A stretch of 64,000 nt of DNA from Salivita marina. Its GTDB lineage: Bacteria > Pseudomonadota > Gammaproteobacteria > Pseudomonadales > Azotimanducaceae. Below the pieces are notes generated by a model, which made no database searches, was not told the origin of the DNA, and was given only the letters and a program-made list of their open reading frames with translations. The position numbers and the translations under genes were made by a program. Location of the stretch: the NCBI GenBank assembly GCA_038144425.1, contig JAYQNS010000002.1, positions 186,001 through 250,000 on the forward strand, written 5' to 3'. Shown piece after piece: positions 1 to 7,166 of the stretch. Every line of letters starts with the position of its first letter. Positions within the stretch are counted from its first letter, which is position 1.

Positions 1-171
1 GAAACCCGCACCCGCCGCTACGGCCTAGAGCCCTGGCACGGCGATACCTTTTTGGTGACCTTCAAGGATTGGAATCAAGGCACCTTTGCCCGCTTCGACC
101 TTGGGCCCGACGGGGAGGTGCGGGGGCTCAGCGCCTTTGACGCCACTTTCCTGCGCCAGCCAGGGCCGTAA
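1..171 (+). CDS. C-terminal end of a serine hydrolase with DUF3471-type tail (partial)
   Basis: The open frame runs in from the left edge and stops at TAA 169-171, giving 56 residues with no start. The stretch YGLEPWHGDTFLVTFKD followed by a FARFDLGPDGEV segment matches the small beta-barrel DUF3471 tail found at the C-terminus of many class C beta-lactamase-like serine hydrolases. The catalytic part lies outside the window, so the substrate cannot be judged. The last 44 bases overlap the 3' end of the convergent PAP2 gene. The family call rests only on this tail. Confidence 0.6.
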   Translation, partial: ETRTRRYGLEPWHGDTFLVTFKDWNQGTFARFDLGPDGEVRGLSAFDATFLRQPGP

Positions 172-994
172 CGTAAGCGCCCATCACGGTAATTTCGAGC
201 AGGGCCGAAAGCCCGGCGCCGAGGCCCAGGGCCTCGAGCCCGGTGCTGATTTGGCTAAGGCCGAGGAAGAGTATGGCCAGGGCAACCCCCGCAAGCAGCC
301 ATCCCCTTGCCCCTTGAAGGGCTGGGCGCGGAGCGCCGGCCTCGGGCTCTAGCCGGTGCCCTAGCCACCATCCGAAGAGGTAGGCGCTCAGCCCAAGAAC
401 GGCCCCAGGGCCGTCCGGCTCGGGCCAAACCAGCGGGAGCAAAGCCAGAGGAGCGAGGAGCAGGGCCCCCTGAGGAAGCCAGGGGAGGCTTGTCCACCGT
501 TCGGTGAGCGCCTCCCGGTAGCGCGCGAAGAGCAGTAGGCTGAGGACCCCCAGGGTGAGACCGCCCGCCACGTCCTCGATGTCGTGCACCCCCAGGTAGA
601 GTCGGCTTAAGCAGATGCCGATGATCATCACCGCGGCGCCCAGGGCAGCGGCGCGGGTGCCGGCGAAAATCGCCAGGGCGCCCCAGGTCACCACCGCCAA
701 TTGGGCATGACCGCTGGGAAAGCCATAGCTGCCGCCGACCCGGCCATCGAGCGCGAAGGCCAGATCGGGACGTGGGTCGTCGAAAAAATCCTTAAGGAAG
801 CTGTTGAGTAAGGCGCTTAGGATCAGGAAAGCGACCAGCTGGTGGCTTTCCCGGGGCTTCCAAAGCCAAAAAATCAGGGGCAGCAGCGCGAGGTAGAAGA
901 GGGGATAGCCCGCAAGCGTGAACGCCTCAAAAATCGCCGTAAGGGCGGGATGACGAAGGGGAAGAACCCAGCTTAGGTCATGCCAAAGGGACAT
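128..994 (-). CDS. PAP2-family membrane phosphatase
   Basis: This 288-residue multi-pass membrane protein carries the three signatures of the PAP2 (type 2 phosphatidic acid phosphatase) family in order: KDFFDDPRP near residue 75, YGFPSGHAQ near 95, and SRLYLGVHDIEDV near 135, containing the catalytic histidines. Such enzymes remove phosphate from lipid phosphates such as undecaprenyl pyrophosphate or phosphatidic acid at the outer face of the inner membrane. The C-terminal half adds further hydrophobic segments. A strong ribosome site (GAGGAGGCG) precedes the ATG. It lies 9 bases downstream of the MFS gene on the same strand, so the two are probably cotranscribed. The exact lipid substrate is not known. 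Confidence 0.88.
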   Translation of the reverse strand: MSLWHDLSWVLPLRHPALTAIFEAFTLAGYPLFYLALLPLIFWLWKPRESHQLVAFLILSALLNSFLKDFFDDPRPDLAFALDGRVGGSYGFPSGHAQLAVVTWGALAIFAGTRAAALGAAVMIIGICLSRLYLGVHDIEDVAGGLTLGVLSLLLFARYREALTERWTSLPWLPQGALLLAPLALLPLVWPEPDGPGAVLGLSAYLFGWWLGHRLEPEAGAPRPALQGARGWLLAGVALAILFLGLSQISTGLEALGLGAGLSALLEITVMGAYVTALAGAGKWRQRR

Positions 995-1003
995 AACGCC
1001 TCC

Positions 1004-2212
1004 TCAGTCGGAACGATAGTGGCGAATGGGCGCCCAGAGCGCTGCAATGGTCAGGGTCGCTGCGAGGGCGAGCACGGCACCGAGAAGCATGCTTTCCCGC
1101 GCGCCGAGCCACCCTGCGAAGAAGCCAATCCAGAGCGTACCCAGATTATTGGCTGTTTGCGCGGCAAGGATCATGAGGGCATAGGCCCGGCCGCGCATAG
1201 TGTCCGGGGTGGTCAGCATGACCGTGCTATGGCGCACGGTGACCGTGACTGCGTCGGCGGCGCCGACGAGGGCAATCAGCACGCAGCCTAGCCACAGGTG
1301 CTCCGCCAAACCGAAGGCGAAGAGGGTCGCGGCATAGGCCAGGGAAGCGTAGAGCACGAGCCGGCCCTTCGGCCGGTAGGCGGCGAGGAGCAGGGCTACG
1401 GCGGAGCCGGCTATGGCGCCGGCGGCGTTGGCAGAGCCCAAGAGCCCAGTGGCCCCGGCCCCCCCGGCGAACATCCCGAGGGCCAGGACGGGCAAAATCT
1501 CCCGGTAAAAGGACACCACGGTGATGCCCGTATCCAGGAGGAAGAGCCCGGGAAGGATAGGATGGCGGGCCACGTAGCGAACCCCGGCCACCGTGTCTTG
1601 CCAGGCCGTGCTAGGGACTGCGCCCTCGCCGATGCGCCCGGAGCAGCGGAGCATGAGTGGAAGGAAAGCGGCGAGGGCCGATAGCGCGGCCGCCACGAGG
1701 AAGGTGCCCCCGAGGCCCAGCTGGGTAGTCAGCACGGCAAAGAGCAGGGGCCCCGCGACTGCGCAGGCATTGCCTGTGCCGTTATCAATAGAGGTTCCCT
1801 GCATGAGTTGTTCCGGAGGGAGTACGGCCGCCGCTAGGGCGGCCCGGGCGGGGTTGGCAAACATCTGCGTTCCGGCGGTGAGGGCAATGGCGAGGTAGAT
1901 AAGCTCGCTCGGGATCGTCCCCTTGGTGCCGAGCAGTCCGAGCAGGCCCATGGCGGCGGCGCTTAGGCTGTTGGCCGCGAACATGAGTGTTTTTCGATTC
2001 ACCCGGTCAGCGAGCGTTCCGCCCCAGAGCAGGGCGGGAATTTGCACCACGAGCTGGATGGCGCCGATGAGTCCCACGCGCCAGGGATCCCCCTCGCTAT
2101 CCAGGAGCGCCTGCGCCGTGCCCAAAATGCGCAGCCAAAGGGCGATACCGCTCGCGACCAGAAGGCCCCAAAGTAGGCGATAATCCCGGTTGTGAAGAAG
2201 CCGCTGGCCCAT
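1004..2212 (-). CDS. MFS exporter, possibly a siderophore exporter
   Basis: The 402-residue product has about 12 hydrophobic segments and the MFS loop 2-3 motif GGTLADRVNRK near residue 65. The layout resembles the DUF894/EntS-like branch of drug and siderophore exporters. Its start codon is 18 bases from a Fur box (2228-2246) shared with the divergent feoAB genes, which suggests iron control and makes export of an iron chelator a reasonable inference. No siderophore synthesis genes are in the window, so other substrates are possible. The gene is followed after 9 bases by the PAP2 phosphatase gene. Confidence 0.8.
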   Translation of the reverse strand: MGQRLLHNRDYRLLWGLLVASGIALWLRILGTAQALLDSEGDPWRVGLIGAIQLVVQIPALLWGGTLADRVNRKTLMFAANSLSAAAMGLLGLLGTKGTIPSELIYLAIALTAGTQMFANPARAALAAAVLPPEQLMQGTSIDNGTGNACAVAGPLLFAVLTTQLGLGGTFLVAAALSALAAFLPLMLRCSGRIGEGAVPSTAWQDTVAGVRYVARHPILPGLFLLDTGITVVSFYREILPVLALGMFAGGAGATGLLGSANAAGAIAGSAVALLLAAYRPKGRLVLYASLAYAATLFAFGLAEHLWLGCVLIALVGAADAVTVTVRHSTVMLTTPDTMRGRAYALMILAAQTANNLGTLWIGFFAGWLGARESMLLGAVLALAATLTIAALWAPIRHYRSD

Positions 2213-2227
2213 GAATGAGACACCCTA

Positions 2228-2246
2228 AATGTGAATAATTCGCATT
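2228..2246. promoter_or_regulatory. Fur box between the MFS exporter and feoAB
   Basis: The sequence AATGTGAATAATTCGCATT matches the usual inverted-repeat Fur site TGAGAATNATTCTCA, with arms TGTGAAT and ATTCGCA around a central A. It lies in the only divergent gap of this part, 48 bases before feoA and 16 bases before the MFS start. Local base use is AT-rich against a GC-rich background. Iron-bound Fur would repress both directions. Confidence 0.85.
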
Positions 2247-2293
2247 CTATGCTAGCCTCCGAGGCGATCCACGGCGCGTGAAGGAGTGACCCC

Positions 2294-2551
2294 ATGTCCC
2301 AGCCGCTTTGGGCCCTGCCGAAGGGGCAGCGTGCTCGCGTCCGGGACCTGAGCGAGGCGCTCCCAGCGGCCCAGGCACAGCGGCTTCGGGAACTCGGCTT
2401 TTTGCCGGGTACGCTTGTGGAATGTGTCCACCGCCCCGCCTTTGAGGCCCCCCGCGTCTACATCGTCGCCGGCGCCTGCTTTTCCCTCGAGCGAGAAATA
2501 GCGCGGCGAATTTACACCGGGCCCTTGGAAGAGTCTGCCCATGCTTCGTGA
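2294..2551 (+). CDS. feoA: Ferrous iron transport protein A
   Basis: The 85-residue protein has the SH3-like FeoA fold pattern, with AQRLRELGFLPGTLVECVHR in the middle and a C-terminal LEREIARRIY segment like that of other FeoA proteins. FeoA is a small cytoplasmic partner of the FeoB Fe(II) transporter. The gene follows the Fur box and overlaps the feoB start by 11 bases, which implies translational coupling. The start follows a GGAGTGA ribosome site. Confidence 0.9.
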   Translation: MSQPLWALPKGQRARVRDLSEALPAAQAQRLRELGFLPGTLVECVHRPAFEAPRVYIVAGACFSLEREIARRIYTGPLEESAHAS

Positions 2552-4370
2552 GACCGTGCTGGTGGGGAGCCCGAATTCCGGGAAGAGCCTACTGTTTAAT
2601 CGGTTGACGGGTCTTTCCCAGAAGGTGGCGAATTTCCCCGGTATTACGGTACGCCTTGGCCGCGGAGAGCTCCTGGGCCATGCGGAAGACGTGCTGATAG
2701 ATTTTCCTGGCACCTATTCCCTTGCACCCATCAGCGGTGAAGAGCGCATTGCTTCCGACGGTTTCCAGGCTGCGCTGGCGCGCTCCGCTGTGCAGCGGGT
2801 GCTGTGCGTGGTGGACGCCACCCGCCTCGGGAAAAGTCTTGCCCTGGCCCTGCAGGTGCTCCGGGAGGGTGCCCGGCAAGGCAAGGACGTGCTGGTGGTC
2901 GCGACCATGGTGGACGCGTTTCCTCCGGGGTCCGGCGCCTTCGATGGCGCGGGCCTGAGTGAGGCGCTAGGGGTTCCCGTTTACCCCGTCTCGGGGAAAA
3001 CCGGCGTCGGCCTCGAAGCCCTGCGGGAGGCTCTGGCAAGCCCCGCGACGGGCTCCGTACCGGCGGCCTACGAGGCGCTGGAGGACGGGGCCTTGCAGGC
3101 CCAGGCCCAGGAACTCGTGGCCCGCTTTGGCGCCCCGGGGGCCTTGCTGCTACGTGGGCAAACGCGCCTCGATGGATTCTTCCTCCATTCGCTGTTCGGG
3201 GGGCTCGCCTTCTTCGCACTCATGGCCGTGCTTTTCCAATCGATCTTCACCTGGGCAGCCCCGGCCATGGACGGAATTGAGGCGGCTCTCGCCTGGGGGG
3301 CGGATGGGCTCGTGCCCCTGCTGCCGGGCACCCTGCTCCAGGATTTTGTGGCGGACGCGCTCTTCGGAGGCGTTGGGGCTTTCCTCGTGTTCGTACCGCA
3401 GATTTTCGTGCTCACGGTCATCGTCGGGATCATGGAGGACTCCGGCTACATGGCCCGGGCCGCGGTGATCTGTCACCGCCCCCTGCGCTTCTTCGGGCTG
3501 ACGGGCAAGAGCTTCGTCCCCATGCTGTCCGGGGTCGCCTGCGCCATTCCCGGCATCTACGCGGCCCGGGTGGTGGAATCACCGCGAAAACGCTGGCTCA
3601 CCTATCTAGCTGTGCCGCTCATGCCCTGCTCGGCGCGCTTGCCCGTCTACACGCTTTTGATTGCGGCCTTCATCCCGGCCACGCCCGTGCTCGGGGGGCT
3701 GCTTGGGCTTCAGGGCTTGGCCATGGTGGGGCTGTACCTCTTCGGTTTGCTCGCGGGGCTGGTGGTGACCTCCCTCGTGTCACGCCTGTCCCCCTCGAAG
3801 GACGACGATCTGCCGTTTGTTTTGGAGATGCCGCCCTATCGCGTGCCCGCCTGGGGGCCGCTCCTGCAAACGGCGCTGCGCCGTTCGAAGGATTTCGTGA
3901 CCAAGGCCGGGGCGGTGATTTTTGCCGTAACCGTGGTGGTGTGGGTGCTTGGGTACTTTCCGAATGGCGGTGAGGACCTCGGCGCTTCCTGGCTCGGCGG
4001 CCTTGGCCGCTGGATCGAGCCCCTCTTTGCGCCCCTGGGCCTCGATTGGCGCTACGGCGTGGCCATCCTCACATCTTTCCTTGCCCGGGAGGTCTTCGTA
4101 GGCACGCTCGGGGCGATCTTTGGCATCGAAGGGGCAGATGAAAATTTCCTGCCCCTGGCCGACCAAATCCAGGCCTCGGGCATGGCTCTTCCGTCAGGCC
4201 TTGCCCTGCTTGTCTTCTTCGCCTTGGCGCTGCAATGCGTGTCTACGGTAGCTGTGCTGGCGCGGGAGAGCGGCGGCTGGCGTCTGCCCCTCTCCATGGT
4301 GGCCGCGTACCTCGCGCTCGCCTACGGGGCTGCTTGGGTGGCCTTCCTTCTGGCCAGCGCGCTTCTCTAA
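2541..4370 (+). CDS. feoB: Ferrous iron transporter B (short form)
   Basis: This inner-membrane Fe(II) transporter has an N-terminal GTPase domain followed by a membrane part with Gate repeats. Visible G motifs are GSPNSGKS (G1), FPGITV (G2 threonine), DFPGTYS (G3) and SGKTG (G5). The G4 position reads TMVD where the guanine-specificity motif is normally NxxD. The membrane part has a cysteine-containing gate segment, LSGVACAIPG, and a later REVFVGTLG segment. At 609 residues it is shorter than the roughly 770-residue E. coli protein but within the range of short FeoB proteins. No feoC follows; the next gene is convergent msrB. Confidence 0.93.
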   Translation: MLRETVLVGSPNSGKSLLFNRLTGLSQKVANFPGITVRLGRGELLGHAEDVLIDFPGTYSLAPISGEERIASDGFQAALARSAVQRVLCVVDATRLGKSLALALQVLREGARQGKDVLVVATMVDAFPPGSGAFDGAGLSEALGVPVYPVSGKTGVGLEALREALASPATGSVPAAYEALEDGALQAQAQELVARFGAPGALLLRGQTRLDGFFLHSLFGGLAFFALMAVLFQSIFTWAAPAMDGIEAALAWGADGLVPLLPGTLLQDFVADALFGGVGAFLVFVPQIFVLTVIVGIMEDSGYMARAAVICHRPLRFFGLTGKSFVPMLSGVACAIPGIYAARVVESPRKRWLTYLAVPLMPCSARLPVYTLLIAAFIPATPVLGGLLGLQGLAMVGLYLFGLLAGLVVTSLVSRLSPSKDDDLPFVLEMPPYRVPAWGPLLQTALRRSKDFVTKAGAVIFAVTVVVWVLGYFPNGGEDLGASWLGGLGRWIEPLFAPLGLDWRYGVAILTSFLAREVFVGTLGAIFGIEGADENFLPLADQIQASGMALPSGLALLVFFALALQCVSTVAVLARESGGWRLPLSMVAAYLALAYGAAWVAFLLASALL

Positions 4371-4379
4371 CCGATCCGC

Positions 4380-4871
4380 CTAGGCGCCTTCGGGCCAGCG
4401 TAGGGCCGGAGCTGCCTCGCCCTCGGGTACAAAGCGTAGGGCCAGGCCGTTATTGCACCAGCGCTGGCCCGTGGGCTTTGGCCCATCGTTGAAGACGTGG
4501 CCCTGGTGGCCGCCGCAGCGACCGCAATGGTATTCGGTGCGGGGCACGATCAGTTTGAAGTCTCGCTTCGTGCCCATGGCCTCGGGCAGGGCCTGGGTGA
4601 AGCTGGGCCAGCCCGTGCCGCTGTTGTACTTGAATTCGCTTGCAAACAGCGGGGCGTAGCAAGCGGCGCAGTGATAGGTCCCCCGCCCCTTTTCATCGTT
4701 GAGGGGGCTGGAATAGGGGCGCTCCGTCGCTTCTTCGAAGAGCACGCGGTAGGCAGCGGCGCTCACCAGGGGACGCCACCGCTCCGGCGCTGGCGTTTCC
4801 CCGAGGGCGCGCAGGGCGCCAAGCCCGGGCAGAAGTGCCAGAGCCTTCAGCACCGTTCGTCGTTGAATCAC
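4380..4871 (-). CDS. msrB: Exported peptide-methionine (R)-S-oxide reductase
   Basis: MsrB reduces the R-epimer of methionine sulfoxide in proteins. The 163-residue product has the two zinc-binding CxxC pairs (CAAC, CGRC), the NSGTGWPSF motif, and the catalytic cysteine in GQRWCNNGLALRF. The last motif usually reads RYCxNSxSLRF, so the surrounding residues are unusual. The N-terminus MIQRRTVLKALALLPGLGAL has a twin arginine followed by a hydrophobic stretch, which suggests export by the Tat route and action on periplasmic proteins. Its ATG overlaps the stop of the upstream acylase gene by four bases, so the two are translationally coupled. Confidence 0.93.
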   Translation of the reverse strand: MIQRRTVLKALALLPGLGALRALGETPAPERWRPLVSAAAYRVLFEEATERPYSSPLNDEKGRGTYHCAACYAPLFASEFKYNSGTGWPSFTQALPEAMGTKRDFKLIVPRTEYHCGRCGGHQGHVFNDGPKPTGQRWCNNGLALRFVPEGEAAPALRWPEGA

Positions 4872-7114
4872 GGTCGGGGCTCCCCGGGACGGTAGCTGCC
4901 GAGGCTGTGCGCCGCGATGTCCTTCGGATAGAAGTACACCTCCCGGAGATCTCCCGCGGCATAGCGCTTGGACTGGTCATCAAAATGGCGGTGGCCCGGA
5001 ATTCGGCTTAGGCCCCCGGCGGTGATGGCCCGAGCCCGGACTGTTTCCCCGAACTCCACCACAGCGACGAAGCTGTTGCCCCGATTGCCGTACCAGCGCT
5101 GCGTGCCATTGCGGGGGGCTGATCCGAAGGCTGCCAGCGAACCCCAGAAGGAGGAGGTAAAGGCCACCGGGAGGCTTGGGGCGCTGTCGTCATAGCGAAG
5201 ATCGATAGCGCCGCTTAAGCGCTGAAAGCGGTTGATCTCTCCCCAGGGCGTCTCCCAGGTGCCGAAGTTCGTGGTTAGGCGAGCCAGGGCCTCTTCGAGG
5301 GCCTTCAATTGAACTGCCGGGGCTGCTTCGGCCATCACCGTCAACATATTCCAGCGGTTAGCCCGCGCTTTGTCGCGCACGGCGGCGCGGAGCGCATCGC
5401 CCCAGAAGATGGCCACGGCAGTGGCGACGGATTCGATGGCGTAACGCCGGTCCCAGGCCTCTAGCTCAGCCACGGCTGGAGCCAGCTGCGCGCGTTCCGG
5501 GACGTCCCCAGGGAGGCTCTTAAAGGCGGCGAAAAGGGGCGGCAGGAGCGCATCGAAGGCCGGCAGGGCTTCGTCATAGGCGAGGGTGACCAGGCCGTCG
5601 AGGGTCACAGCATTCAAGGGCTCGAGGAGGGCGAGGGCATGGACACCCCGGGCGTTTTCGCTGCCGCTATCCATGTAGGAGGGATAGTCCTTCTGCCGCG
5701 GGCTGTGGTCCGCGCCGGCGGCGGAGTAGGGCCAGTTGTTGGTGTTCTGGACCCAGCCGGTGGGCGGGTTAATGCTGTTTGGGCTTTCCTCGATGGTGTG
5801 CAGGCCCTGCCAGTCCGTGCTCGGGTCGCTGCCGTCCACGGGGTTCAGGTAGTCCAAATCGCTGCGACGCTTGGGCACAAAGTTCGAGTGGAGATAGGCG
5901 ATATTCCCGGCCCCATCGGCGAAGACCGTGTTGTTCGAGGAGTTGGTATGCGACTCCATGATCTTCAGGAATTCGTCGAGGTTTTTTGCTTTGGTCCGGG
6001 CATAGCTCTGAATCAGGGCCTTCCGAGGTTCCTCCATGAGGGCCACGGCAATCCAGCGATCCCCCTCAGCGCGCACGATGGGGCCGTGGTGCGTCCGATA
6101 GGTGGGGTAGCGCTCCTCCGTGAAGGTGCCGTCCTCCTGGCGCAGGCGCAGGGTGACGGTCTTTTGCTCCACGGGGCGAAGCTCATCGCCATAGCGGTAA
6201 TACAAACCGTCTTCCTGGCGAACGATGGTCTCTTCGAACTCGTCGATGTTGTCCACGGCGCTAGAGGTGTGCATCCAGCCGGCTGTTTCGTTGAAGCCCT
6301 GGTAGACGAAGAATTGACCCCAGGTGGAGGCGCCATAGGCGTTCAGCCCCTCGTCGCTTTTCACGTGGGCTTCGTGGCGAAAGTAGAAGGAGGTGTGGGG
6401 GTTGATAAGCAGCAGGGCATTGCCGCTTTCGCTCTTCAGCGGCGAAATGGCAAAGCCGTTGGAGCCCACGGAGGCGCTCGGTAAGCCGAGTGCTTCCCCC
6501 TGGGAGGCTACGGCGCGAATGGCGCTGCGGGCCCCCGTGCCTTGATCCCACTGGCTGAGGGGCTGGTTCTCGTAGAAGGCGGCGAGGGCCTCGGGGCGCA
6601 CGCGCTCGATATCCCCGCCGATGCTGCCCTCGGAGAAGGACAGAGCCATCCAGGGCTCAAAACGGGTGAGCACCTTCACCTCGGCGTCGGGGTGGGTGGC
6701 GAGGTAGTAGTTCAGACCATCGGCCCAGGCGTCCATGAGGGCTTGCAGCCAGGGGGGGCTTTGGTCGTACTCCTGTTTCATCTCCTCAGGATCGATGAAC
6801 AACTTCATGCGCAGGTCGATCCAGCGGTAGTCGGGGCCGAAGGCTTCCCCGAGGCGCCCCTGGGAAAAGAGAAAGTTTCGCTCGATGCGGGGGAAGTCGT
6901 CCTCGGCTTGGGCGTACATCATGCCAAACACCGCGTCCGCATCCGTGGGGGCTTCGATGTGGGGAATGCCCCACTCATCCCGGGTGATCGTCACCTTCTG
7001 GGCTCGAGCAGCCCAGCCGGTCTCCTCTTCGGAGAGCGTGGGTTCGGCCGGCGGCGCGTTGCCGCCGCAGGCCGCCAACAGCACGGCAAGACAACCAAGT
7101 ATGAGGCGCTTCAT
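4868..7114 (-). CDS. Penicillin-acylase-family Ntn hydrolase, lipoprotein
   Basis: This is a peptidase S45-type amidohydrolase precursor of about 748 residues. I chose the ATG at 7114 because it gives a clean lipoprotein signal (MKRLILGCLAVLLAAC) and follows GGGAGA; the longer upstream reading lacks any signal. The self-cleaving junction is visible as SVGSNGFAISPLKS, where the serine after the glycine becomes the N-terminal nucleophile of the beta chain, followed by NPHTSFYFRHEAH. Relatives cleave penicillins, acyl-homoserine lactones, aculeacin or other N-acyl amides; the natural substrate here is unknown. It sits between an RND exporter gene upstream and msrB downstream. Confidence 0.88.
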   Translation of the reverse strand: MKRLILGCLAVLLAACGGNAPPAEPTLSEEETGWAARAQKVTITRDEWGIPHIEAPTDADAVFGMMYAQAEDDFPRIERNFLFSQGRLGEAFGPDYRWIDLRMKLFIDPEEMKQEYDQSPPWLQALMDAWADGLNYYLATHPDAEVKVLTRFEPWMALSFSEGSIGGDIERVRPEALAAFYENQPLSQWDQGTGARSAIRAVASQGEALGLPSASVGSNGFAISPLKSESGNALLLINPHTSFYFRHEAHVKSDEGLNAYGASTWGQFFVYQGFNETAGWMHTSSAVDNIDEFEETIVRQEDGLYYRYGDELRPVEQKTVTLRLRQEDGTFTEERYPTYRTHHGPIVRAEGDRWIAVALMEEPRKALIQSYARTKAKNLDEFLKIMESHTNSSNNTVFADGAGNIAYLHSNFVPKRRSDLDYLNPVDGSDPSTDWQGLHTIEESPNSINPPTGWVQNTNNWPYSAAGADHSPRQKDYPSYMDSGSENARGVHALALLEPLNAVTLDGLVTLAYDEALPAFDALLPPLFAAFKSLPGDVPERAQLAPAVAELEAWDRRYAIESVATAVAIFWGDALRAAVRDKARANRWNMLTVMAEAAPAVQLKALEEALARLTTNFGTWETPWGEINRFQRLSGAIDLRYDDSAPSLPVAFTSSFWGSLAAFGSAPRNGTQRWYGNRGNSFVAVVEFGETVRARAITAGGLSRIPGHRHFDDQSKRYAAGDLREVYFYPKDIAAHSLGSYRPGEPRP

Positions 7115-7166
7115 AGAATCTCCCGGGACGCGAGGGATAAAGGCCTCGACCCTACGGCCCTCACGC

